Made by a program: the position numbers and the translations under genes. From Acidisoma cellulosilyticum (lineage in GTDB: Bacteria > Pseudomonadota > Alphaproteobacteria > Acetobacterales > Acetobacteraceae), in NCBI RefSeq assembly GCF_020621385.1, contig NZ_JAESVA010000001.1, positions 248,001 through 312,000 of the forward strand: a stretch of 64,000 bases of DNA. Direction: 5' to 3'. The notes beneath the pieces were generated by a model, which saw only the letters and a program-made list of their open reading frames with translations, ran no database searches and was not told the DNA's origin. Shown piece by piece: positions 48,258-56,573 of this stretch (position 1 is its first letter; each line of letters begins with the position of its first letter).

Positions 48258-49010
48258 TCAGATCTGGGCGATCCCGCCGTCGACGAAGATCTCGCTCCCG
48301 TTGACGAAGCTGCTCTCATCGGATGCAAGAAAAGCGACGACCTTTGCCACTTCATCATCACGACCCGTTCGCGAGAGTGGGGTGATCTTGGCTGCGTAGT
48401 CGAAAAAGCTTCCGACCTCGTCTTTCGTGGCGCCCGACTTGTCGTGGCCGGGCGTTTCAATCACCCCCGGGCTCACGGCATTGACGCGGATATTCTGGCC
48501 TTTGAGATCCGACGCCCATGTGCGCGCGAAGGAGCGGACGGCGGCCTTGGTCGCGCTATAAATGCTCCAATTGCCGAAGCCCTTGCTGGCGACGATCGAA
48601 GCGCTGAGGATGATGGAGCCACCCGGCCGCATCAACGGCAGCGCTTTTTGAACCGTCCAGATCACCCCTTTGATGTTTGTGTTCAAAAGCGCGTCGACGT
48701 GATCCTCGGTCAGGCTGCCAAGCGGCGCGAGCGTCGCGAAACCCGCATTGGCAAAGACGACATTCACTTGCCCGACCTCCGTCTTCACAAGATCATAGAG
48801 ACGATCGAGATCGACAGGATTGGTGACGTCTCCCGGAACCGCAACGGCGCGTGGGCCCAAGGACGCAACGGCTTCGTCCAACTCCGCCTTCCGGCGCCCC
48901 GTGAGGTAGATCCGCGTGGCCCCCTCATTGAGGAAGGTTTTGGCGGTCGCAAGGCCGATGCCGGAGTTACCCCCAGTGATGACAGCCGTCTTTCCCTCAA
49001 GGCGAGACAT
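48258..49010 (-). CDS. Short-chain dehydrogenase/reductase, HxlR-adjacent
   Basis: Classical SDR of 250 residues: TGGNSGIGLATA near 12, FANAGFA near 86, catalytic Ser in LSASIVASKGFG near 138 and YSATK near 152, ending NGSEIFVDGGIAQI. ATG 49010 follows CGGAGG. It is divergent from an HxlR regulator whose intergenic region has two matching palindromes, so it is the probable target of redox or electrophile-responsive control. Confidence 0.92.
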   Translation of the reverse strand: MSRLEGKTAVITGGNSGIGLATAKTFLNEGATRIYLTGRRKAELDEAVASLGPRAVAVPGDVTNPVDLDRLYDLVKTEVGQVNVVFANAGFATLAPLGSLTEDHVDALLNTNIKGVIWTVQKALPLMRPGGSIILSASIVASKGFGNWSIYSATKAAVRSFARTWASDLKGQNIRVNAVSPGVIETPGHDKSGATKDEVGSFFDYAAKITPLSRTGRDDEVAKVVAFLASDESSFVNGSEIFVDGGIAQI

Positions 49011-49096
49011 GGCGTCCTCCGATCCGTGAAGCGATGGAAGTGGTTGCAAAGCAACGGGTAATCGGCTGGCGAGAGGATCTTCGCATCGGGCTATCC

Positions 49097-49113
49097 GGTT
49101 CCATTATTAAACC
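49097..49113. promoter_or_regulatory. HxlR operator candidate 1 (GGTT-N9-AACC)
   Basis: GGTTCCATTATTAAACC is a dyad with GGTT/AACC ends. It and the next site form a 20-bp direct repeat (17 of 20 identical) at 38-bp spacing in the SDR/HxlR gap. It lies 87 bases before the SDR start. Confidence 0.65.
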
Positions 49114-49134
49114 AGATTGGACTTAGCACGATCC

Positions 49135-49151
49135 GGTTTCATAATTCAACC
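49135..49151. promoter_or_regulatory. HxlR operator candidate 2 (GGTT-N9-AACC)
   Basis: GGTTTCATAATTCAACC is a better-matched dyad than copy 1, 49 bases before the HxlR start at 49200. The paired arrangement fits a dimeric winged-helix regulator. Confidence 0.65.
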
Positions 49152-49199
49152 ATGCCATGTTAATAAGGGGTTCTGAGACTCGATCGCGTGAGAGGACTG

Positions 49200-49646
49200 A
49201 TGATGAAGAGGAAGAGCCTCGAGGGCGATATCTGCGCCATTGCACGGACCCTGGACGTGATCGGGGACTGGTGGTCGCTGCTGATCGTCCGGGACGCCTT
49301 GGGCGGCCTGCGCCGCTTCAACGAATTTCAACAACATTTGGGCGTCGCCAAAAATATTTTGACGACAAGGCTGAAGGCCCTTGTCGAGCACGGCATCCTG
49401 CAACTGGCACCGGCATCGGACGGAACCGCTTACTATGAATACGTCCCGACCCCAAAAGGCCGCGCGCTGCTGCCGGCACTGGTGGCGCTCGCGCAATGGG
49501 GCGACGATTATCTGTTCGATGCGGATGAGGCTTGCAACGTGCCGGTGGATAGCGCGAGCGAGAAACCGTTGAAAAAGCTGAAGCTCGTCGCGCAGGACGG
49601 TCGGGAACTCGCGGTTACCGACGTCAGGATGACCCGCACGGCATGA
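49200..49646 (+). CDS. HxlR-family transcriptional regulator
   Basis: A 148-residue winged-helix regulator. The HxlR core starts at CAIARTLDVIGDWWSLLIVR and has RFNEFQQHLGVAKNILTTRL and LEHGIL-like VEHGILQL, then the wing YEYVPTPKGRALLPAL. Many members respond to aldehydes, quinones or other electrophiles through an N-terminal cysteine; here a cysteine stands just before the first helix (GDICAIA). ATG 49200 after GAGAGG is chosen; GTG 49188 and ATG 49203 are alternatives. Confidence 0.92.
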   Translation: MMKRKSLEGDICAIARTLDVIGDWWSLLIVRDALGGLRRFNEFQQHLGVAKNILTTRLKALVEHGILQLAPASDGTAYYEYVPTPKGRALLPALVALAQWGDDYLFDADEACNVPVDSASEKPLKKLKLVAQDGRELAVTDVRMTRTA

Positions 49647-49777
49647 ATGTCACGGCGCGGTCTTTGGTTTTTTAGCATCGCCATCATTCAGCAGGTGCAG
49701 GCAGTCGTCCTCTCTGAAGCGAACTGTCGTCTATCGTTCAACCCCACTCCGCCACTGGGCCGCACGGTGATCGCGCG

Positions 49778-50551
49778 TCAGGCTGGGACGGCTGCCTGAC
49801 CGCCGTCGCCAAAGTAATAGGCCATGAAATCCTGAGCCTGGCGCAGGTCTTCGGCTGTACCAGACGCAACGACGCGGCCATTTTCCAGAACGAATCCATG
49901 ATCAGCGTAATGGAGCACAAGGTTGGCGTTCTGCTCCGCAAGCAAAAACGTCACGCCCTCATCGCGGTTCAATTGCCGAATGATTTCGAATATTTCCTCG
50001 ACGATCATCGGCGCGAGACCCATGGAGGGTTCGTCGAGGAGCATGAGGGTTGGTTTTGCCATCAGGGCACGGCCGATCGCGACCATCTGCTGCTCCCCGC
50101 CCGACAGCAGGCCCGCGCGCGTGCGCTGCTTTTGCTTCAGGCGCGGAAACCAATCATAGATCCGATCGATATCCTGCCGCAGCGCTTGTCTACCGGGCCG
50201 ACGGAGGAAACCACCCGAGGCCAGATTTTCCTCCACCGTCAGATGCGCGAAGCAGTGCCGGCCTTCCAAGACCTGGACAATCCCCTGGCGCACGACCCGG
50301 GCCGGATCGAGGCCAAGGATAGACTGTCCGGCCCAGGTGATGTCGCCACGGATGACACGTCCACGAGACGCGCCGAGCAGGTTCGATATGGCCTTCAGCG
50401 TCGTCGTCTTGCCCGCGCCATTGGCACCGAGCAGGGCCACGATGGACCCGCGCGGCACGGTCAGGGAAACGCCCTGCAGGGCAAGCACGGAGTCACCGTA
50501 GACGCTTTCGACATTGTCCACAGTCAGAACATCGGTTCCATGCTGGCTCAT
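49778..50551 (-). CDS. livF: Branched-chain amino acid-type ABC transporter ATPase (LivF-like)
   Basis: Second ATPase subunit of a Liv-type importer, 257 residues. Walker A GANGAGKTTTLKAI near 45, signature LLSGGEQQMVAIGRAL near 152, and Walker B LMLLDEPSMGLAP near 175. ATG 50551 (MSQHGTD) follows GGAAGGGG; the longer frame is not conserved. It is the last gene of the operon starting at 55736. The insertion pattern resembles Liv ATPases of systems found with CoA ligases, so the substrate may be an aromatic or organic acid rather than an amino acid. Confidence 0.9.
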   Translation of the reverse strand: MSQHGTDVLTVDNVESVYGDSVLALQGVSLTVPRGSIVALLGANGAGKTTTLKAISNLLGASRGRVIRGDITWAGQSILGLDPARVVRQGIVQVLEGRHCFAHLTVEENLASGGFLRRPGRQALRQDIDRIYDWFPRLKQKQRTRAGLLSGGEQQMVAIGRALMAKPTLMLLDEPSMGLAPMIVEEIFEIIRQLNRDEGVTFLLAEQNANLVLHYADHGFVLENGRVVASGTAEDLRQAQDFMAYYFGDGGQAAVPA

Positions 50552-50576
50552 CGGCGCGTTCCCCTTCCCGTAAAGA

Positions 50577-51917
50577 TCAGTTCGTGACCGGCGTGCGCGG
50601 CGGCAAGTTCTTCTGCTTGGCGTAGGCTGCGGCCTTGGCGAAGATCGCGTCATGGAACAGAGCGCGGTCGCCGTTCAACCACCCGGTCAGCACCACCCAG
50701 TGATGGCCGTCCCACTGTTGGATTTTGGCGGAAGGTTCGCCTTCATGATCCTCGGGGCTAAGCTTGAGGGGGCTGAGCAGGCCGGTGGCGCCAAGCGCGG
50801 CCACACGCTCGGGCGTAATGTCAAGATGCTCCAGCGCCCATTGACCTTCGGCCGGGGTCAGCGGGCGATTGCCGAATTTCTCATGCCCGGTATGGATGGC
50901 TTCGCTATAGATGATGGCCGCGACCAGACCGGCATTGTAGTAAACCGAGCCGAATTTCGAGGTGTCGCGCAGGTCGCTCTTGCCCGGATCGATGATCTCC
51001 TTCTTCAGCGTCTGGCTGATCGCGAAATTGCTGCCGGACGGGAAGACGGTGACAGCCTTGTAGCCGATGGCGGCAGACCCGGCGGGTTTCACGTCCTCCT
51101 CCGAACCGCTCCAGATATCGCCGATGATATGATCGGACGGAAAGCCGACGCGGGCGGCGGTCTTGATGGCCACTGGCGTCATCACGCCCCAGGCGCGCAG
51201 GAAGACCCAGTTCACACCCTGCTGCTTGATCTGCTGCCACTGCGCCTGCTGCTGTTCGCCAGGATCCGCCACCGGAATTTCGATATCGATGAAGCCGTAT
51301 TTCTTGGCGAGGATGGCAAGCGGTTCGATGGTGTCGCGGCCATAGCCTGAATCATGATAAACTGTCGCGATCTTCTGGCCCTTCAGCTTGTCCAATCCGC
51401 CAAGCTGCTTGGCGATATAGTTGATGACGATCGAGGACTCGGTCCAGTAATCGAACAGAACCGGGAACTGATAAGGGAAGACGGCGCCGTCGACGGCGTC
51501 TTCACGGCCACCAGCGACGGAGACGACCGGCAGCTTGTCGGCGCGCGCCTCGTCCGAGATCGCCGCATCGAAGCCACTTGACGTATCAAACAAAGCTGCG
51601 ACCTGCGCGCCCTGGTAGCCGTGCTTGTAACGCTCATAGCATTCGAAGGCGCGCTCCAGCGTATAGGCCGTTTCGCATTCCTGTACCAGGACCTTTACGC
51701 CGTCGATGCCGCCATGGCTGTTGATGTAGTTGAAGTAGTCGCGAATGCCGCCCCATTGCGGAATGCCGGCCGGCGCGTAAGGGCCGGTGCGGTAGGAAAA
51801 CAGCGGATAAAGCTGCTCGTTCGCATGATCGGCGGCATGGGCCGGCGGGACAGACAGGCCGACCGAAGCGGCCGCCAGAACGCCCGCGAGCGTCTGCAAA
51901 CTGCGTTTAAAGCGCAT
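50577..51917 (-). CDS. Periplasmic substrate-binding protein of the Liv-type transporter
   Basis: A 446-residue type I periplasmic binding protein with a signal peptide (residues 1-28, cleavage near AHA-AD). The core resembles LivK-family receptors: RTGPYAPAGIPQWGG at the start, an INSHGGIDGVKV segment, and PVVSVAGGRED. It is larger than the 370 residues of LivK because of a C-terminal extension with SAKIQQWDGHHWVVLT, a signature of the family members linked with phenylacetate/aromatic-acid type clusters. The true ligand is unknown. Confidence 0.88.
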   Translation of the reverse strand: MRFKRSLQTLAGVLAAASVGLSVPPAHAADHANEQLYPLFSYRTGPYAPAGIPQWGGIRDYFNYINSHGGIDGVKVLVQECETAYTLERAFECYERYKHGYQGAQVAALFDTSSGFDAAISDEARADKLPVVSVAGGREDAVDGAVFPYQFPVLFDYWTESSIVINYIAKQLGGLDKLKGQKIATVYHDSGYGRDTIEPLAILAKKYGFIDIEIPVADPGEQQQAQWQQIKQQGVNWVFLRAWGVMTPVAIKTAARVGFPSDHIIGDIWSGSEEDVKPAGSAAIGYKAVTVFPSGSNFAISQTLKKEIIDPGKSDLRDTSKFGSVYYNAGLVAAIIYSEAIHTGHEKFGNRPLTPAEGQWALEHLDITPERVAALGATGLLSPLKLSPEDHEGEPSAKIQQWDGHHWVVLTGWLNGDRALFHDAIFAKAAAYAKQKNLPPRTPVTN

Positions 51918-51987
51918 GGAAGTTCCTTGAACCAGAAGTATTCGTTGAAGTCTTGGTTGGCTTCGTCTTATCGACAGCGGCGCATTG

Positions 51988-53058
51988 TCATCTGCGCAGC
52001 GGCCAGATGCTCAAAGCGCGGATGGTGCGGGAGAAGAGGCTCGCCAGCCCATCCGGCTCTTTGATGAGAAGGAAAATGATCAGCGCGCCGAAGATGATCG
52101 GTTCGATATTCGCGATGGAGCCCTGGTCGATGTAATTGTCGAGACCAAGCACTGGCACGAGGATATCCAGCACGATCGGCGTCAGCACGATGAAAGCGGC
52201 GCCGATGAAATTGCCGAACAGGCTTGCCGATCCACCGATGAGAACGATGAACAGAACCTGGAAGGATTTATCGAGCGAGAAGGTGTTGGAATCGGCGGTG
52301 CCGAGATAGGCGAAGGCCCAAAGCGCACCGGCAATGCCGAGAAAGACGCTGCTCACGACATAGGCCTGCAGCTTGCGCCGCGCGATCGGCACGCCGGTGA
52401 CGGATGCGGCGACTTCCATATCGCGGATCGCCATCCAGTCGCGCCCGATACGGCTTCTGATGATGGCATGGGCCAGAAGAAGCAGAAACCCTGCCGTGAC
52501 GGCGACAAGCAGATAGCGCCCGCGCGACGAGGACAGATCATAACCGAAAATCTCCAGCCGCGGGGCCGAGATCACCAGCGACATGCTGTTATTCGAGAAC
52601 CAGTGATAGGTCTGAAACAGCCAGGTCAGAAAGAACTGGGCGCCGAGCGTGGGGGCGCTGAGATAGAAGCCACGGATACGCAGGCTCGGCAGGCCGAAAA
52701 TCAATCCGCCCAGGCCGGCAATCAGACCAGAGAGCAGCAGCACCACGGGCAGCGGCAGAAAGGGCAGGCGCAGCAGCAAATTGAAGGTGGCGAAGGCACC
52801 GGTCGCCATGAAGGCAGCCGAGCCCAAGGACATCAGGCCGGCATATCCCATCAGCAGATTGAGGCCGAGACCGGCGAGGCCCATGACGATCGTCGGAATG
52901 ATGAGCGAATTCAGCCAATAGTCGTTCCCGAGGATGGGGATGACGCCATAGACCGCGATAAGAGCGATGAGGATGGCGGCCCGCCGCACCGATAGGAGCG
53001 GGCCATGGCTGAGGGTGGCGCCAAAATGGACCGCGCCGGCTAGCTTGCTTGCGGACAT
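51988..53058 (-). CDS. livM: Liv-type ABC transporter permease (LivM-like)
   Basis: Polytopic permease of 356 residues with about nine membrane helices. It carries the family motif GYAGLMSLGSAAFMATGAF and, in the cytoplasmic loop, DWMAIRDMEVAASVTGVP, the ATPase-contact segment. It follows livH after three bases. Confidence 0.93.
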   Translation of the reverse strand: MSASKLAGAVHFGATLSHGPLLSVRRAAILIALIAVYGVIPILGNDYWLNSLIIPTIVMGLAGLGLNLLMGYAGLMSLGSAAFMATGAFATFNLLLRLPFLPLPVVLLLSGLIAGLGGLIFGLPSLRIRGFYLSAPTLGAQFFLTWLFQTYHWFSNNSMSLVISAPRLEIFGYDLSSSRGRYLLVAVTAGFLLLLAHAIIRSRIGRDWMAIRDMEVAASVTGVPIARRKLQAYVVSSVFLGIAGALWAFAYLGTADSNTFSLDKSFQVLFIVLIGGSASLFGNFIGAAFIVLTPIVLDILVPVLGLDNYIDQGSIANIEPIIFGALIIFLLIKEPDGLASLFSRTIRALSIWPLRR

Positions 53059-53061
53059 GGC

Positions 53062-53943
53062 TCAGACCCTTTGGATGGGCTTTTCGCCGAACAGGCCGTT
53101 CGGACGAATAAGAAGAAAGGCGGTCGCTAGGATATAGGCGAACCAGTCCGAGACCGCGCCATGGACCAAGGGCCCGATATAGATATCGGCGAGGTTTTCG
53201 GTAGCGCCGACAATCAGGCCGCCCACGATCGCGCCAGGGATCGAGGAGAAGCCGCCGATGATGAGCACCGGCATCGCCTTAAGGACGACGAGCGACAGCG
53301 AAAACTGTACGCCCTGACGATTGCCCCAGAGCAGCCCCGCGATCAGTGCCACGACGCCCGCGACGCTCCAGACGATCCGCCAGATGTAAGGCAGGCGGAT
53401 CCCGATGGATTGGGCAGCGAGGGTATTGTCCGCGACCGCACGGAGCGAGATGCCAACCCTGGTCTTGCCGAAAAGCAGGGCAAGCACCGCGACAAGAAGG
53501 ATGGAGACGACAGCGGTGAAAAGATCGAAGTCGCTCACCTGCAGCCCATACAACTTGAGTGGCACATCCGGGATACCGAGATCGAGCTGATGCACATCAG
53601 TGCCGAGCACCAACTGAGCCAGCCCTTCGATGACGAAGGACAGCCCGAGCGTCGCCATGAACAGCGTATCCGGGCTGCGATTGACGAGCGGCCGCAGCAC
53701 TAGAAACTCGATGAGTACGGCCGCGACAATCAGCACACCGACCGTGATGATGAAGCAAAGCCAAAACGGCAGCCCATGTTCGTTCAGGGTCACGAAGGTA
53801 AGCGCGGAGAGCAGCACCATCGCGCCCTGGGCGAAATTGAAGACGCCGGACGCCTTGTAGATGAGCACGAAGCCGATCGCGACCAGGGCGTACATAAGGC
53901 CGGAAAGAAGTCCGGCGACGATGATGTTGATAAGGAAAAGCAT
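53062..53943 (-). CDS. livH: Liv-type ABC transporter permease (LivH-like)
   Basis: Polytopic permease of 293 residues, about eight helices. Motifs: GLMYALVAIGFVLIYKASGV with FNFAQGAMVLLSA at the N-terminus, and the loop GISLRAVADNTLAAQSIGI. It starts 12 bases after livG and is followed directly by livM. Confidence 0.94.
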   Translation of the reverse strand: MLFLINIIVAGLLSGLMYALVAIGFVLIYKASGVFNFAQGAMVLLSALTFVTLNEHGLPFWLCFIITVGVLIVAAVLIEFLVLRPLVNRSPDTLFMATLGLSFVIEGLAQLVLGTDVHQLDLGIPDVPLKLYGLQVSDFDLFTAVVSILLVAVLALLFGKTRVGISLRAVADNTLAAQSIGIRLPYIWRIVWSVAGVVALIAGLLWGNRQGVQFSLSLVVLKAMPVLIIGGFSSIPGAIVGGLIVGATENLADIYIGPLVHGAVSDWFAYILATAFLLIRPNGLFGEKPIQRV

Positions 53944-53955
53944 CGTGATCGGGCC

Positions 53956-54723
53956 TTAATGCTTGGTGCCGAGATAGGCCGCGATGACATCCGGGTTCCG
54001 GCGCACCTCTTCCGGCGTGCCATCACCGACCTTGCGCCCGTAGTCGAGCACGACGACGTGGTGCGACAGTCCCATGACGACGCCGATATCATGTTCGATC
54101 AACACGATGGTCGTGCCAAGCTGCCGGTTGACGTCTGCGATGAACTGGCTGAGCTCGGCTTTCTCATTCTTGTTCATGCCGGCCATCGGCTCGTCCAGCA
54201 GCAGCAGCTTGGGCAAGGCGACCAGCGCGCGTGCCAGTTCCACGCGCTTTTGCAGTCCGTAGGGCAGTTGCCCGACAATGGCATCGCGATGCGCTGAGAT
54301 ATCGAGGAAGGCGAGAATATCTTCCGCCTGCGCGCGTTCGACGCGCTGTTCCGCCGAATAGCGGCCAATCCGAAGGGCGAGTTCCAGGAAACTGGCTTTG
54401 CCCTGGCGTGTCAGCCCGGTCAGCACATTGTCGATCACGCTCATCCGCCGAAAGAGGGCATTGTTCTGAAAGGTGCGGCCGATACCGATTCTGGCGGCGC
54501 GCGCCGGCGTCGGGTACAGGAAAGGCCGATCATCGACGATGATATCTCCGGAATCCGCGCGATAGACGCCGTTGATGACGTTGAGCAGCGAACTCTTGCC
54601 TGCCCCGTTCGGGCCGATGAGAGCGCAGATTTCGCCCTGCTCGACCGCGAAGCTGAGCGAGGTCAGGGCTCGCACACCCTGGAAGGACAGCGAAACGTCT
54701 TGAACGACGAGAGCCGCCGTCAT
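53956..54723 (-). CDS. livG: Liv-type ABC transporter ATPase (LivG-like)
   Basis: First ATPase subunit, 255 residues. Walker A GPNGAGKSSLLNVI near 37, signature LPYGLQKRVELARAL near 150, Walker B LLLLDEPMAGMN near 170 and a conserved VLIEHDIGVVMGLSHHVVVL. The start ATG 54723 overlaps the stop of the degenerate AMP-binding gene (ATGA), tying that protein to the transporter. Confidence 0.94.
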   Translation of the reverse strand: MTAALVVQDVSLSFQGVRALTSLSFAVEQGEICALIGPNGAGKSSLLNVINGVYRADSGDIIVDDRPFLYPTPARAARIGIGRTFQNNALFRRMSVIDNVLTGLTRQGKASFLELALRIGRYSAEQRVERAQAEDILAFLDISAHRDAIVGQLPYGLQKRVELARALVALPKLLLLDEPMAGMNKNEKAELSQFIADVNRQLGTTIVLIEHDIGVVMGLSHHVVVLDYGRKVGDGTPEEVRRNPDVIAAYLGTKH

Positions 54724-55736
54724 GAGAGGATCTCGGCTATGGCAAAACTCGGCCTTGGTCCGGCGTGATGAGAGATATCCGGTCTTTCGAAGCCCGTTCT
54801 CGACCAGGGACGCAGGGTAATGCCCAGGGACGTGAAAACCTCGCCATGCGAAGCGGCAATTTCAACATCAATGCTCGACAGATTGCCAAGGCCAAGCCGC
54901 CTGCGGGCCTGATGGCGAATAAGGCCCGAGATGAACGAACGCGGTTCAACCTTGTTTGTGCCAATCAGGCGTCGTGGCAGGCGACTGGCTATATCCCGCG
55001 CTGCAATGGCCAGACTGGCGTCGGAGGCCAGCCAGGATGCCGGCCGCACTTCCAGCCGGTCCCGCGCCGCCGCCGCTAGAATTTCCGGCAGCACCAGGGT
55101 CCGCCCCGACCCCAGCCAATGGTCGAAAACTGCCGTGATCGCCCCAGGCCAGATAGTTGAAGCTTCGACCCACAGAATGCCCTGGTCGGAATTGGTAGTA
55201 GCGGCACTGGGAAGCGGATTGGATCCGTCCAGTCGTGACGTAGCGCCTGCCAACAGGTCATCGAAGAAGATGATGGAACTGTCTTGCCGCTTACCCGGTG
55301 CGGCATGGTCGAAGACAAGCTTCACAGAGCCGAGCTGCGCACGGATTTGCTGCCATACGTCCAGGCTTTCGCGCCCTTGAATGACGGCGAGATGGGGTGG
55401 ATGATCGATAGTGGCGGCGACGATATCGGCGGCTTTAGCGGTGGGCGGCAGAAGCAGCGTCTCGGCACCCAGCGCATCGGCGGCAAGTCCGGTGAAGAGC
55501 AAGCGCGGCGTAATCTCACCGACGAGCACAATGCGGTCTCCGGCCGAAATTCCAGATTCCACAAAGGCATTTATCAAAGCATCGACAGATCGAGCGATGG
55601 CACGCCACTGCCAGGTGAGCCAATCGCCGCGATATTTATGGCGCAGCGCAAGACCGTTCGGTGCGGCAGCGACGACGGATAAAAGCGCGCGATAGGCGCC
55701 GGTTTTTCCACCAATCTGAAGGTCGGCCGATGCCAT
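54720..55736 (-). CDS. Degenerate AMP-binding (ANL superfamily) protein in the Liv operon
   Basis: A 338-residue protein resembling only the N-terminal part of acyl-CoA synthetases (ALRHKYRGDWLTWQWRAIAR, then GISAGDRIVLVGEITPRLLF). The nucleotide-binding P-loop expected as a T/S-G-rich TSGTTGxPK motif is absent; its place reads GILWVEASTIWPGAI. The large C-terminal part with the TGD and catalytic-lysine motifs is missing. Complete relatives have about 600 residues and stand first in similar operons. This copy should therefore not activate acids with ATP. ATG 55736 follows GAGG. It may be structural or regulatory, or decaying while still in frame. Confidence 0.65.
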   Translation of the reverse strand: MASADLQIGGKTGAYRALLSVVAAAPNGLALRHKYRGDWLTWQWRAIARSVDALINAFVESGISAGDRIVLVGEITPRLLFTGLAADALGAETLLLPPTAKAADIVAATIDHPPHLAVIQGRESLDVWQQIRAQLGSVKLVFDHAAPGKRQDSSIIFFDDLLAGATSRLDGSNPLPSAATTNSDQGILWVEASTIWPGAITAVFDHWLGSGRTLVLPEILAAAARDRLEVRPASWLASDASLAIAARDIASRLPRRLIGTNKVEPRSFISGLIRHQARRRLGLGNLSSIDVEIAASHGEVFTSLGITLRPWSRTGFERPDISHHAGPRPSFAIAEILS

Positions 55737-55802
55737 TCCTATCCTCACTCTTCGGTGCGCGTCTGGTCCCCGGCACACTGAGACATGGATGCACCGTTAA
55801 TT

Positions 55803-55832
55803 AAGATAAACACCTATTTTTTATCGCGTCAA
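55803..55832 (-). promoter_or_regulatory. Candidate promoter of the Liv operon with upstream dyad
   Basis: On the minus strand TTGACG (complement of 55827-55832) and TATCTT (complement of 55803-55808) are 18 bases apart, about 70 bases before the operon start, in an AT-rich stretch. An AAACTAT-GAATA-ATAGTTT dyad (55841-55859) just upstream may bind a regulator. Confidence 0.5.
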
Positions 55833-55859
55833 ATTTATTTAAACTATGAATAATAGTTT

Positions 55860-56132
55860 TATAAAAATTCTCCCCTGGAGATTTTTATCTTGTCTTTGAC
55901 GCTTCTAGGGGTGGGTTTCTTCTTTATCCGCCTCGGCCGATTTCATGCCCATCGGCCAAGCGGTCAGTCCCTGCGCCTCGGCACCGATTGAAGATGACAG
56001 CATGCGGCTGTGAGCATCGCGGACAGGCAATTTTGAACGATGGATGCCCGCGCTGGTTCAAGGCACTGAAAACAGGTCGGTTGATAAGGCGCCTCCCCGC
56101 GCCGTTCCGGTTAACCGTTTCTGGTTCTGACG
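55860..56132. other. Gap upstream of the Liv operon
   Basis: No gene is supported here. The GntR remnant begins at 56133. Confidence 0.5.
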
Positions 56133-56372
56133 CTAAGCGGCAGCGGCCCGATTGATGTTGGTGAGCGCTTTCACCATCTCCTCGTTTTCCGTCATGGCCG
56201 CGATTCGCTGATGAAAAAGCTCATCCACGCTGCAGTCGGGCCAAGCGCCGCACTGTCCTTCAGGAAGCTATCCAACCAGTCGAGATCAGCCAAAGTCGCG
56301 CGGCTCACCGCAAGCGACGTCGCCCCTGCTTCGATGAGCCGCCGGGATTCATGGAGATTGGCGATCTCGGCG
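56133..56372 (-). pseudogene. GntR/FCD regulator remnant (frameshifted, N-terminus lost)
   Basis: On the minus strand one frame reads IANLHESRRLIEAGATSLAV and continues through RATLADLDWLDSFLKDSAALG, like the start of an FCD ligand domain. The next frame continues DELFHQRIAAMTENEEMVKA and LTNINRAAAA to a stop at 56133-56135, like the end of the same domain. A one-base shift near 56236 breaks the gene, and no winged helix remains upstream. It was probably the divergent regulator of the 2-hydroxyacid dehydrogenase. Confidence 0.7.
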
Positions 56373-56412
56373 ATTTTGTGACGACAGATTGGAACTCGAC
56401 ATCACATTCTGA

Positions 56413-56424
56413 CCTGTATACAGG
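56413..56424. promoter_or_regulatory. Perfect palindrome CCTGTATACAGG, GntR-type operator candidate
   Basis: A 12-bp perfect dyad containing TGTATACA, similar in form to GntR/FadR-subfamily sites, located between the broken GntR gene and the dehydrogenase (150 bases before its start). It may be an orphan operator. Confidence 0.5.
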
Positions 56425-56573
56425 CCTAGATAAGACTTGCATCCAATGGGGCACACGCACTTCCTGGTCGCCGGAAACAAGCGGAAGGGACCCTCTGCTA
56501 TGGCCGACGATGCCGTCCATTCGCAATGATGAGTGCATGCCGGCTGACGGTTTCAAATTTCGGGAGAACTGAC

